64,000 bases of DNA from an uncultured Lachnospiraceae bacterium (lineage in GTDB: Bacteria > Bacillota > Clostridia > Lachnospirales > Lachnospiraceae): contig CAJUDZ010000013.1 in the NCBI GenBank assembly GCA_910584965.1, forward strand, positions 20,064 through 84,063, written 5' to 3'. This document shows positions 17,675-25,623 of this stretch, piece by piece. Made by a program: the position numbers and the translations under genes. The notes beneath the pieces were generated by a model that was not told the origin of the DNA, did not search any database, and saw nothing but the letters and a program-made list of their open reading frames with translations. Position 1 is the stretch's first letter; each line of letters starts with the position of its first letter.

Positions 17675-18511
17675 ATGAATTATGAATTGGAAATGCTGCT
17701 GCCCGTCGTTGCCGAATTAACACAGAAATATGCCGCTTTCGAAAGCACATCGGTCAGCTATGAAAAAGCGCAGTCTCTTATGGGCGCAGTCATTTACTGC
17801 CTTAACGAATATCATAATTTCTGCCCGGACGCACCCGCCGCCGGAAAAATCTCCATAACCGAACAGTATCATACAGGGTATGAGCTTGTGCTGGAAAAGG
17901 TCAGAAAAACTTTGGATCTTTTCAACCGGTTATCGGTACAATGCGATGATTTCGGGATTCAAAATTTACATGATACTATCCAAACCGGCATTCCTGCCTT
18001 TTTTAAATGGTATGATGCTAGGTTTTGTCCGCAGGATACCATAATAACGCTGGACTACCCTCTTTTAATCGATTTATCTTCCTTACAGGGTATCGATGCC
18101 GTATACCAATATGTCCTTTTCGCGCAAACAGAACAGGCGTTCCTTTGTGCGCCGGACAGAAACTATATTCTTATGCTTCTGGAAAAATATCAGCCGGATT
18201 ATCCGCATATGATGGAAAATATATGCGATATTGTCCTGCCCGATATAATCGGCCGTCTGGCCGTCCGAAAGCCTCTCGACCGGTCAGGCTTTCAGCCGGA
18301 AGATTATATCCGTTTAAAAGAAATTTTCGGGCAAAAACCCGTTTCAGAAATAGAATCTATAACGGAACGGCTTCTCAAAACCATGGTCGGGCTATATGAT
18401 AAGAAAGCGCCGGAAATATCCGCATATGTATCCGCCGCCATAAAAAATATTTCCCTGCGCATCGACACGGCCATCCGCTTTGATCATCTGGAAAAATTGT
18501 TCCTGCAATGA
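17675..18511 (+). CDS. DUF6179-like protein
   Basis: About 278 residues from the ATG at 17675; upstream TTG and GTG codons in frame are possible but sit too close to the AAAGGA site. Helical throughout, without signal peptide or membrane segments. From memory it fits the DUF6179 family. It follows the DUF6323-like gene by 25 bp and is almost certainly co-transcribed. The obligate pairing suggests a two-protein complex of unknown role. Confidence 0.6.
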   Translation: MNYELEMLLPVVAELTQKYAAFESTSVSYEKAQSLMGAVIYCLNEYHNFCPDAPAAGKISITEQYHTGYELVLEKVRKTLDLFNRLSVQCDDFGIQNLHDTIQTGIPAFFKWYDARFCPQDTIITLDYPLLIDLSSLQGIDAVYQYVLFAQTEQAFLCAPDRNYILMLLEKYQPDYPHMMENICDIVLPDIIGRLAVRKPLDRSGFQPEDYIRLKEIFGQKPVSEIESITERLLKTMVGLYDKKAPEISAYVSAAIKNISLRIDTAIRFDHLEKLFLQ

Positions 18512-18519
18512 ATCTTTAT

Positions 18520-18540
18520 ACCCTCGGTGGACAAGGGGAT
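18520..18540 (+). repeat. Dispersed repeat, half copy
   Basis: ACCCTCGGTGGACAAGGGGAT matches the right arm, read on the opposite strand, of the inverted-repeat elements at 3698-3740 and 49697-49740. Only one arm is present here, 8 bp after the DUF6179 stop. Confidence 0.45.
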
Positions 18541-18547
18541 AACTGCC

Positions 18548-18600
18548 TGGCCAATTGGCCATTGCCAAACCTTGAAAATACACCGCTTATAAAATATAAT
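18548..18600 (+). promoter_or_regulatory. MATE gene promoter with upstream palindrome
   Basis: TTGAAA (18572-18577), 17-bp spacer, TATAAT (18595-18600). A perfect 14-bp palindrome, TGGCCAATTGGCCA (18548-18561), lies just upstream of the -35 and is a likely operator. Confidence 0.75.
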
Positions 18601-18657
18601 AGAATGTAATATGTCCGGTTCTTTTATCCCGGATACAACAGACAGGGCGGAGCAGAT

Positions 18658-20043
18658 ATGGAACAAAACATCCAGAAAACAAAACAAAAAAACAGGAAGA
18701 TAAAACACAGCCGGGAAAATGTCCAAATCACTTTCAATATGGCATGGCCTTCCATCGTGGAATCCTTTTTTACGGCATTTGCGGGGCTGGTGGATTCGCT
18801 GATGGTCAGCTCCCTCGGTTCCTATGCGGTGGCCGCCGTGGGGCTTACAACGCAGCCGAAATTCATCGGCCTGTCGCTCTTTTTCGCCCTGAATGTGGCT
18901 GTTTCGGCATTGATTGCAAGAAGACGCGGTGAGGAAAATCCTGAAGAGGCAAACCGCATTTTAAGTACTGCCATTCTTTTTATCCTTGCGTCCGCGGTGT
19001 TACTGAGCATTCTGTTTGTCGCGCTTGCAAATCCTATCATACATTTATGCGGCTCCACCCCGGAAACCCATGACAGCGCAGTAGCATACTTCCGTATCAT
19101 TATGGGCGGCATGATTTTTAACTGCATTCAGATGGGCATTAACTCCGCCCAGCGGGGAACCGGCAACACCAAAATCACCATGCGCACCAATGTAACCTCC
19201 AATACGGTCAACATTATTTTCAATTTTCTGCTGATTAACGGACACTTTGGTTTTCCGGCTCTCGGCATACATGGAGCGGCGCTGGCAACGGTCCTCGGAA
19301 CAGTGGTCGCAAGTATTATGAGCGTTCTTTCCATCCTGAAACCCGACGGTTTCATCAATCTGCCTTATATTATGAAAAATAAAATTTTTCCTGCGGCAGT
19401 ATGTTTTTACCATCTGGTCAGAGTGGGATACAGCGTTTTCTTTGAGCAGATCCTGATGCGCATCGGCTTTATGATGACCGCAATTATGGCCGCCAAACAG
19501 GGGACGGACGCTATGGCCGCCCATCAGGTCGGCATGAATATCATGGGGCTTTCGTTCTCCTTCGGAGACGGTTTACAGGCCGCCGCCGTAGCGCTGATCG
19601 GCCGCAGTCTCGGCGCCGGGGACGAAGAACTTGCCAAAGAGTACGGACGCATATGCAGAATGTTCGGCGGCGTTATTTCCGCAGTCCTTGCAGTTCTGTA
19701 TTTTGTCGGCGCCAAACCGCTGATGAGCCTTTTTTTCGCGGAAGAGCATATCGTCGTTATCGGTGTCAGCATTATGCGGGTCATCATTTTTGTCGTCGCT
19801 TTCCAGATCAGCCAGGTCGTATATATGGGCTGTCTGCGGGGCGCAGGGGATACTTTCTATACTGCGGTGGCTTCTACGATCAGCGTCACTTTTATCCGCA
19901 CGATCGGTTCTTTTCTGGGCGGCTATGTCTTCGGATTCGGTATTGTCGGAATCTGGCTGGGTGTCCTGGCCGACCAGATCTCACGCTTCCTGTTCGCTTC
20001 AACGCGCTTTAAAAAGGGCAAATGGACACAGATCAAAATTTAG
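18658..20043 (+). CDS. MATE family efflux transporter
   Basis: 461 residues with twelve predicted membrane helices in two similar halves. The first-half segment MAWPSIVESFFTAFAGLVDSLMV and the later GDGLQAAAVALIGRSLGAG and GCLRGAGDTFYT blocks are typical of MATE proteins (NorM/DinF-like), which export cationic drugs or metabolites using Na+ or H+ gradients. A GGGCGGAG site precedes the start. It has its own promoter with a palindromic site, so expression is probably controlled separately. The substrate is unknown. Confidence 0.9.
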   Translation: MEQNIQKTKQKNRKIKHSRENVQITFNMAWPSIVESFFTAFAGLVDSLMVSSLGSYAVAAVGLTTQPKFIGLSLFFALNVAVSALIARRRGEENPEEANRILSTAILFILASAVLLSILFVALANPIIHLCGSTPETHDSAVAYFRIIMGGMIFNCIQMGINSAQRGTGNTKITMRTNVTSNTVNIIFNFLLINGHFGFPALGIHGAALATVLGTVVASIMSVLSILKPDGFINLPYIMKNKIFPAAVCFYHLVRVGYSVFFEQILMRIGFMMTAIMAAKQGTDAMAAHQVGMNIMGLSFSFGDGLQAAAVALIGRSLGAGDEELAKEYGRICRMFGGVISAVLAVLYFVGAKPLMSLFFAEEHIVVIGVSIMRVIIFVVAFQISQVVYMGCLRGAGDTFYTAVASTISVTFIRTIGSFLGGYVFGFGIVGIWLGVLADQISRFLFASTRFKKGKWTQIKI

Positions 20044-20084
20044 CGCTTTATAATTTCTTCATTTTTTCTTTATGGTTCTATTAT

Positions 20085-20117
20085 TGATTATTTGTTATAG
20101 TTGATGTATAACAAATA
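20085..20117 (+). promoter_or_regulatory. Hsp20 promoter overlapped by an 11-7-11 inverted-repeat operator
   Basis: TTGATT (20085-20090), 16 bp, TATAAC (20107-20112). A perfect inverted repeat, TATTTGTTATA (20089-20099) and TATAACAAATA (20107-20117) with a 7-bp spacer, covers the spacer and -10. It is neither CIRCE (9-bp arms, 9-bp spacer, different sequence) nor a known CtsR site. Binding here would block polymerase, so a repressor is implied. Confidence 0.8.
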
Positions 20118-20191
20118 TATGAAAGGGAACAGAAATAATTTCCCTGATTCTGATTATAATAAGTAGATACTATAAAGAAGGAGTGATTTTT

Positions 20192-20644
20192 ATGTTAAGA
20201 CCAGCATTATTTGACAATCGTAACTATAAACCCATGTTTTTCGATGATTCATTCGACAAAATGTTCGACAATGCTTTCAGAGATTTCTGGGGAAACAACG
20301 AACTGGAGCGCCGCGATGCTTTCAGGACCGACGTGATCGATCAGGGCGACAGCTATCTGCTTCAGGCGGAACTTCCGGGCTTTCAGAAGGAAGATATCAA
20401 TATTGATCTGAAAAACGACCTTCTGACCATTTCTGCTTCTCACAAAGAAGAGAAGAACGAGGAAGACAAAAATAAATATATCCGCAGGGAAAGATATTAC
20501 AGCTCTTATTCCAGAAGCTTCCGCGTCAATAACATCGAATCCAATGATATCGACGCCTGCTATAATAACGGTATTCTCGAAGTCAAATTCCCGAAGAAAG
20601 AAATCGAGAAAAAAGAGGCCGTGCAGAAAATCGAAGTAAAATAA
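20192..20644 (+). CDS. Hsp20/alpha-crystallin small heat shock protein
   Basis: 150 residues from the ATG at 20192, preceded by AAGGAGTG; the GTG at 20183 falls inside that site. It carries a variable N-terminal region, then the alpha-crystallin domain (residues of about 45-140: FRTDVIDQGDSYLLQAELPGF, a charged loop, and NGILEVKFPKK). It is an ATP-independent holdase that keeps unfolding proteins soluble in the cytosol. It is monocistronic, with a strong operator at its promoter and a terminator behind. Confidence 0.95.
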   Translation: MLRPALFDNRNYKPMFFDDSFDKMFDNAFRDFWGNNELERRDAFRTDVIDQGDSYLLQAELPGFQKEDINIDLKNDLLTISASHKEEKNEEDKNKYIRRERYYSSYSRSFRVNNIESNDIDACYNNGILEVKFPKKEIEKKEAVQKIEVK

Positions 20645-20680
20645 TACCTGATGTATTTGCTGTATTCATCCCCCATTTCG

Positions 20681-20712
20681 GAGGCGGCTTTTCGTAAGCC
20701 GCCTCTGTTTTT
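20681..20712 (+). terminator. Rho-independent terminator after Hsp20
   Basis: Perfect 10-bp stem GAGGCGGCTT / AAGCCGCCTC with a 5-nt loop, then TGTTTTTC. Confidence 0.92.
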
Positions 20713-20770
20713 CTTTTTCATATTCCTTTATTTTTATTCCCGCATCTTTTCGATTCCTGCCAGTTTGGTA

Positions 20771-20885
20771 TTGACTTTTTCAATTATGCAAGTATAATTG
20801 TATACAATAATTCAATGCAAAGGAGCCCTGCCCTTACATAGGGCCATTCGATGTCCGCCTAAGCGGACGGATGGGAGTGAAGACG
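20771..20885 (+). promoter_or_regulatory. Promoter, GntR-like operator and structured leader of the citrate-synthase-like gene
   Basis: TTGACT (20771-20776), 16 bp, TATAAT (20793-20798). A perfect 12-bp palindrome, ATTGTATACAAT (20797-20808), overlaps the -10 and start; it fits the GntR-type pattern TNGTNNACNA. The leader then has two short hairpins, GCCCT-TACAT-AGGGC and GTCCGC-CTAA-GCGGAC, the second about 18 bp before the ATG. No known riboswitch class is recognised. Confidence 0.65.
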
Positions 20886-22256
20886 ATGAAAAAAATATTA
20901 TACAACCAGCACACACACCTGCTTGAAGAAAACCAGTATGTATACGGCTTACAGGATGTTCCGACGCCGGAACTGTTCCGCCAGGTTTTTCCTTATGACA
21001 TGGTTCCAAAAGTTACTTATAACCACCGGCATGTCCCGATCAATATGCCGGAGGAAATTTATATCTCGGATACTTCCTTCCGCGACGGCCAACAATCCAG
21101 AACACCCTATACGGTCGAACAGGTTGTCAATATTTATAAAATGCTGCACCGTCTTTCCGGCCCCAACGGCATCATCCGTCAAAGCGAATTTTTCGTTTAT
21201 TCGCAGAGAGACCGGGACGCAATCGAAAAATGTATGGAACTCGGATACGAATTTCCTGAAATTACAACATGGATCCGGGCAACAAAGGAAGATTTTGCCC
21301 TCGCCAAAAGTATGGGCATTCGGGAAACCGGGATTCTCGTAAGCTGCTCCGATTATCATATTTTTAACAAAATGGGGCTTACGAGAAGTCAGGCCATCGA
21401 CAAATATCTCCGCGTCATTCAGGAATGTCTGGATGCTGGACTCAGACCCCGTTGTCACTTTGAAGATATTACCAGAGCGGATTTTTATGGTTTTGTCATT
21501 CCTTTTGCGATAAAACTGAAGGAACTTTCCGATGAATATCAGATTCCGATCAAGATCAGGGCATGTGACACATTAGGGCTCGGCGTTTCCTACCCCGGTG
21601 TTTCTCTCCCCAGAAGCGTTCCGGGCATTATGTACGGTTTATCTCATTACGCGGATATTTCAAGCGATATGATCGAATGGCATGGTCACAATGATTTTTA
21701 TAAAGGCGTGGCAAATGCCTCAACGGCATGGCTTTACGGCGCTTCGACGGTCAATTGTTCTCTGCTTGGCATCGGAGAACGAACCGGAAATGTTCCGCTG
21801 GAAGCAATGGTCTTTGAATATGCTTCTTTCAAGGGCTCTTTTGACGGCATGGATCCGACGGTCATCACCGAAATAGCCGATTACATATCCAAAGAAACGC
21901 ATTACGATATTCCCCCGATGACACCTTTTGTCGGAGAAAATTTCAACCTGACCAAAGCGGGTATTCATGCCGACGGCCTTTTAAAAGACGAAGAAATTTA
22001 TAATATCTTTGATACGAAAAAGCTGCTCAATCGTCCTCCGCTCGTTGCCATCAATAACATTTCCGGTGTGGCCGGTATCGCTTACTGGCTGAACCAGTAT
22101 TACAATAATACGGAAGAAACGATGATTTCCAAAAAAGATCCGCTTGTTCTGTACATTAAAAAGTGGGTCGATGAACAGTATGAAGGCGGAAGGATTACCT
22201 ATATTACAACTTCCGAGCTGATTTCTTTAGTGGAGCAGTATCATTCCCAAAAATAG
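20886..22256 (+). CDS. HMGL-like carboxyltransferase family enzyme, probable Re-citrate synthase
   Basis: 456 residues from the ATG at 20886 (GGGAGTG upstream). A TIM-barrel DRE enzyme: signature ISDTSFRDGQQSR near residue 60, HFEDITRAD, the metal-binding HGHND, and GERTGNVPLEA. The family joins acetyl-CoA to a 2-oxoacid. This subgroup lacks the C-terminal LeuA regulatory domain of classical 2-isopropylmalate synthase and has an N-terminal extension of about 50 residues. I recall this pattern (SGPNGIIRQSEFF and neighbours) from the Re-citrate synthases of clostridia, which make citrate from oxaloacetate for glutamate synthesis. Homocitrate or isopropylmalate synthase remain alternatives. Monocistronic. 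Confidence 0.75.
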   Translation: MKKILYNQHTHLLEENQYVYGLQDVPTPELFRQVFPYDMVPKVTYNHRHVPINMPEEIYISDTSFRDGQQSRTPYTVEQVVNIYKMLHRLSGPNGIIRQSEFFVYSQRDRDAIEKCMELGYEFPEITTWIRATKEDFALAKSMGIRETGILVSCSDYHIFNKMGLTRSQAIDKYLRVIQECLDAGLRPRCHFEDITRADFYGFVIPFAIKLKELSDEYQIPIKIRACDTLGLGVSYPGVSLPRSVPGIMYGLSHYADISSDMIEWHGHNDFYKGVANASTAWLYGASTVNCSLLGIGERTGNVPLEAMVFEYASFKGSFDGMDPTVITEIADYISKETHYDIPPMTPFVGENFNLTKAGIHADGLLKDEEIYNIFDTKKLLNRPPLVAINNISGVAGIAYWLNQYYNNTEETMISKKDPLVLYIKKWVDEQYEGGRITYITTSELISLVEQYHSQK

Positions 22257-22280
22257 CTTTATCTTATATATTGTCATGAG

Positions 22281-22308
22281 CCGCCGCAATTCTAATGCGG
22301 CGGTTTTT
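22281..22308 (+). terminator. Rho-independent terminator
   Basis: Perfect 8-bp stem CCGCCGCA / TGCGGCGG with a 7-nt loop, followed by TTTTT. Confidence 0.93.
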
Positions 22309-22413
22309 CATAAACACACATATTTTTCATATTCTGAACACAAAACTCCCATATTTATCCTCTAAAATAATCTCGACAGCTGTAAATTAAACAGAAAGGA
22401 GTGAAATCAACAC

Positions 22414-23085
22414 ATGAATTTTCGCCATGAATGGAAACAGGAAATCAATATGTCGGATCTGATCGCATTAAAACCATCTCTTCGTGCTATCATGAAGCCG
22501 GACAAACATGCCGCCAACGGAAAATATGAAATCCGAAGTCTCTACTTTGACAACCTGTCGGACAAAGCCCTGCGGGAAAAACTGGACGGTGTCAGTGTCC
22601 GCGAAAAATTCCGCATCCGCTACTACAATGGCGATACCTCTTTTATTCATCTGGAAAAAAAATATAAGAGAGGCAGTCTGGGGAACAAAACAAACGCTCT
22701 TCTGACGAAAGAAGATGCACAGAACATTGTGACCGGTCATTTCGACTGGATGCGGAAACACAATGAACCGCTTATACGAGAACTGTATATCAAAATAGTA
22801 ACACAGGGACTGCGCCCCAAAACCATTGTGGACTATACGAGAGAAGCTTATGCATACATGCCCGGAAACGTCAGAATTACTCTCGACTATCAAATCCGAA
22901 CGGGACTTTTCCATACGGATTTCCTCAATCCCGATTGTCCTATGGTACCCATAAAAGACTCTCCGATTATTCTTGAAGTGAAATGGGATGCCTGGCTGCC
23001 GGATGTTATCCGCCGCCTTATTCAATTGGAAAATCGCCGCAGCGCCGCCTTTTCCAAATACGCCGCATGCCGCATGTATGATTAA
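22414..23085 (+). CDS. VTC-domain protein (polyphosphate polymerase type)
   Basis: 223 residues. Basic motifs of the VTC tunnel domain are visible: RHEWKQEI at the N-terminus, YEIRSLYFDN, REKFRIRYYNG, HLEKKYKRG, and the C-terminal ILEVKWD and SAAFSKYAACR. In yeast the VTC domain makes polyphosphate from ATP; the bacterial homologue is a soluble version. The first gene of an operon with DUF4956 and CotH genes, a combination found repeatedly in Firmicutes (from memory). The start has AAAGGAG upstream. The biochemical role in bacteria is only partly established. Confidence 0.85.
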   Translation: MNFRHEWKQEINMSDLIALKPSLRAIMKPDKHAANGKYEIRSLYFDNLSDKALREKLDGVSVREKFRIRYYNGDTSFIHLEKKYKRGSLGNKTNALLTKEDAQNIVTGHFDWMRKHNEPLIRELYIKIVTQGLRPKTIVDYTREAYAYMPGNVRITLDYQIRTGLFHTDFLNPDCPMVPIKDSPIILEVKWDAWLPDVIRRLIQLENRRSAAFSKYAACRMYD

Positions 23086-23091
23086 TTAGTG

Positions 23092-23218
23092 TGAAAAATC
23101 AGCTAGATAGCTGATTTTATCACACGGCTATTTGTGCCGGAGCGTCACAAATAATCCCTGATGGCAGACACAAATTTGAGATTTGCGTCGCCCCGTCGCG
23201 TAAACGCTCCGGAATGGG
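23092..23218 (+). other. Structured intergenic element inside the VTC-DUF4956-CotH operon
   Basis: The 205-bp gap between the VTC and DUF4956 genes folds into two units. The first is a long hairpin, GTGTGA plus AAAATCAGCT with their complements around AGAT (about 23091-23128). The second is a 9-bp stem, CCGGAGCGT / ACGCTCCGG, enclosing about 58 nt with an inner CAAAT/ATTTG hairpin. No ORF is visible. It could be a regulatory RNA, a processing site, or a small mobile repeat. No known class is recognised. Confidence 0.55.
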
Positions 23219-23290
23219 GATTAGTATGGAAGACAGGAAAATAATACGCCTGTTTGCCGAAACAAAAAAATGAAACAGGAGAATAAACTT

Positions 23291-23962
23291 ATGACTTTCA
23301 ACGACATTTTTAAATCAGGCTTTCTTGAAAACATTACCGGAGTCAGCATTTTTGACACCTTCACAGCATTGGCACTTGCCCTCTGTCTCGGTCTGTTTAT
23401 CTTTTTCGTATATAAAAGAACCTTCTCCGGCGTTATGTATTCTTCCGGTTTTGCCGTTACGCTGGTCGCTCTGACAATGATTACGACACTTGTTATTCTG
23501 GCCGTTACATCCAACGTCGTTCTTTCCCTCGGCATGGTCGGCGCTCTCTCCATTGTTCGTTTTCGTACCGCCGTCAAAGAGCCTCTGGATATCACCTTTC
23601 TTTTCTGGTCGATAGCCGTCGGCATTGTTCTGGCTGCAGGTCTATTGACTTTGGCCGTTATTGGAAGCCTGTTTATCGGTATTTTCCTTCTCGTCTTCGT
23701 CAACCGGAAGACCCATGTGAATCCTTATATTATTGTCCTCGAATGTACGGATCATGAAAGCGAACAAAGAGCCCTTTCTTTTTTGAAAACACAGGTAAAA
23801 CGTGTTGCCGTAAAAAGCAAAACTGCCAGAAAAGACGCCGTGGAACTGAACCTCGATATCAGAATGAAAGACGATAATACAGACTTTATCAACAAACTTT
23901 CTGAAATAAACGGTATCAACAGCGCTATATTGGTCAGCTATAATGGCGACTACATGGGATAG
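23291..23962 (+). CDS. DUF4956 membrane protein
   Basis: About 223 residues from the ATG at 23291 (AGGAG upstream); the earlier in-frame Met at 23270 lacks a site. Three to four hydrophobic helices lie in the first 140 residues, with the family block LGMVGALSIVRFRTAVKEPLDI, then a cytoplasmic C-terminal domain of about 85 residues with a ferredoxin-like alternation of strands and helices. DUF4956 is commonly next to VTC and CotH genes. A role in membrane transport or anchoring of the polyphosphate enzyme is possible but unproven. Confidence 0.85.
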   Translation: MTFNDIFKSGFLENITGVSIFDTFTALALALCLGLFIFFVYKRTFSGVMYSSGFAVTLVALTMITTLVILAVTSNVVLSLGMVGALSIVRFRTAVKEPLDITFLFWSIAVGIVLAAGLLTLAVIGSLFIGIFLLVFVNRKTHVNPYIIVLECTDHESEQRALSFLKTQVKRVAVKSKTARKDAVELNLDIRMKDDNTDFINKLSEINGINSAILVSYNGDYMG

Positions 23963-23971
23963 GAGGATGCC

Positions 23972-25606
23972 ATGTCAACAAACAGACAGATAGACAAAAT
24001 CTGCATTGCTGCCTTTGGACTCGCTCTGTTTATTACCTTTCTTTTTTTTCAGATTAAGAAAACAGATGTACAGGCAGCCAGCGCTCCCATAGGTTATGAA
24101 GCAAAAATTTTTGATACTTCAACCGTACATACGATTGATATCATTATGGAAGACTGGGATACTTTTCTGGAAAACTGTACGGATGAAAAATATGTGGACT
24201 GCACGGTGATCATTGATGGAGATACATTCAGAAATGTCGCAATCCGGGCAAAAGGCAATACTTCCCTCTCCTCGGTTGCCAGCTACGGAAATAACCGATA
24301 CAGTTTTAAAATAGAATTTGATCACTATGATAATGCCAATACTTATTATGGACTGGATAAGATTTGCCTGAATAACATTATTCAGGACAATACTTATATG
24401 AAAGATTATCTCACTTATCAGCTCATGCTCTCCTATGATGTAAACGCACCTTTGTGCAGTTATACTTATATCACGGTAAATGGTGAAGATTGGGGATTGT
24501 ATCTTGCGGTCGAAGCCGTTGAAGAAGCTTTCTTACAGCGAAATTACGGCTATGATTACGGAAACCTGTATAAACCGGACAGTGTGACGATGGGCGGCGG
24601 ACGCGGAAACGGAAAGGGTTTTGATCAGAAAGACTTCGATCTCTCAGAAGATTTTATGCCCCGGGATATCCCTGACCTTCCCGGAGAATTTCCACAAGTT
24701 TCTCCAAACGGACGGTCTCCTCAGGCAGCGGATGATCCCGGTGATAAAATCCCCTCTGATTCTGCCAAAAATCCACCTGTAGAACGAAACGGTGCGAAAT
24801 TGCGCGACTGGAACGGCATAATGGGCAATGATGATGTATCCCTCATCTATACGGACGATGATTACGACAATTATTCCAACATCTTTGAAAATGCTAAAAC
24901 AGACATTACAAACAGAGACAAGGACCGGTTAATCGGCTCTCTGAAGCAGCTGAATAATGTCGAAAATCTCGATGAGGTGATTGATATTGACGCTGTTATC
25001 CGTTATTTTGTCGTCCATAATTTTGTCCTGAATTTTGACAGTTACACCGGCGCAATGATTCATAATTATTACTTATATGAAAAAGACGGACAGCTCTCTA
25101 TGCTTCCATGGGATTATAATCTTGCCTTTGGCGGATTCATGTCAGAAACCAACGCCACAGAGCTTATTAATTATCCCATTGATACCCCGGTTTCCAGCGG
25201 TACTATGGACTCCCGACCGATGTTGGCATGGATATTTAAAAACGAAGCATATACAGAACAATATCATCAATATTTTTCCGAATTTATTACCGAATATTTC
25301 GACAGCGGCTATTTTGCCAACATGATCGATACTTTATCGGAAATGATTTCTCCTTATGTGGAAAAAGATCCGACAAAATTCTGTACATACGAAGAATTTC
25401 AGAAGGGAGCTGCTACTTTGAAAGAGTTCTGCCTGTTGCGCGCCCAGAGTATACGAGCTCAGTTAAATGGATCTATTTCCTCTACAAAGGAAGGACAGGA
25501 ACAGGATAATTCTTCTTTTATTAACGGAAATCACCTTAATATTTCCGATATGGGAAGTATGGAAAATCCATCCTCCTCTTATTTTTCCCAAAGGCGCATC
25601 TTTTAA
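23972..25606 (+). CDS. CotH-family protein (secreted/membrane-anchored kinase-fold)
   Basis: 544 residues. One N-terminal membrane segment (about residues 12-28) and a CotH domain: NVAIRAKGNTSL, YGLDKICLNN, DYLTYQLM, and the catalytic region MLPWDYNLAFGGF with the conserved Asp. A low-complexity Gly/Pro/Asp segment (about residues 205-280) is inserted in the middle. CotH is an atypical secreted protein kinase that phosphorylates spore coat proteins in Bacillus; in the VTC-linked subgroup the substrate is unknown. The gene starts 9 bp after DUF4956 (GGAGG upstream) and ends in a bidirectional terminator. Confidence 0.85.
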   Translation: MSTNRQIDKICIAAFGLALFITFLFFQIKKTDVQAASAPIGYEAKIFDTSTVHTIDIIMEDWDTFLENCTDEKYVDCTVIIDGDTFRNVAIRAKGNTSLSSVASYGNNRYSFKIEFDHYDNANTYYGLDKICLNNIIQDNTYMKDYLTYQLMLSYDVNAPLCSYTYITVNGEDWGLYLAVEAVEEAFLQRNYGYDYGNLYKPDSVTMGGGRGNGKGFDQKDFDLSEDFMPRDIPDLPGEFPQVSPNGRSPQAADDPGDKIPSDSAKNPPVERNGAKLRDWNGIMGNDDVSLIYTDDDYDNYSNIFENAKTDITNRDKDRLIGSLKQLNNVENLDEVIDIDAVIRYFVVHNFVLNFDSYTGAMIHNYYLYEKDGQLSMLPWDYNLAFGGFMSETNATELINYPIDTPVSSGTMDSRPMLAWIFKNEAYTEQYHQYFSEFITEYFDSGYFANMIDTLSEMISPYVEKDPTKFCTYEEFQKGAATLKEFCLLRAQSIRAQLNGSISSTKEGQEQDNSSFINGNHLNISDMGSMENPSSSYFSQRRIF

Positions 25607-25618
25607 CAATGCGCCTTT
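25590..25618. terminator. Bidirectional terminator between CotH and Rpn genes
   Basis: 10-bp stem AAAGGCGCAT / ATGCGCCTTT overlapping the CotH stop codon, with T-runs on both strands. The two flanking genes converge here. Confidence 0.85.
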
Positions 25619-25623
25619 TCCTC

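Noticed and set aside
20816..20885. Known riboswitch upstream of the citrate-synthase-like gene
   Set aside because: Two short hairpins only; no match to the conserved cores of riboswitch classes I can recall.
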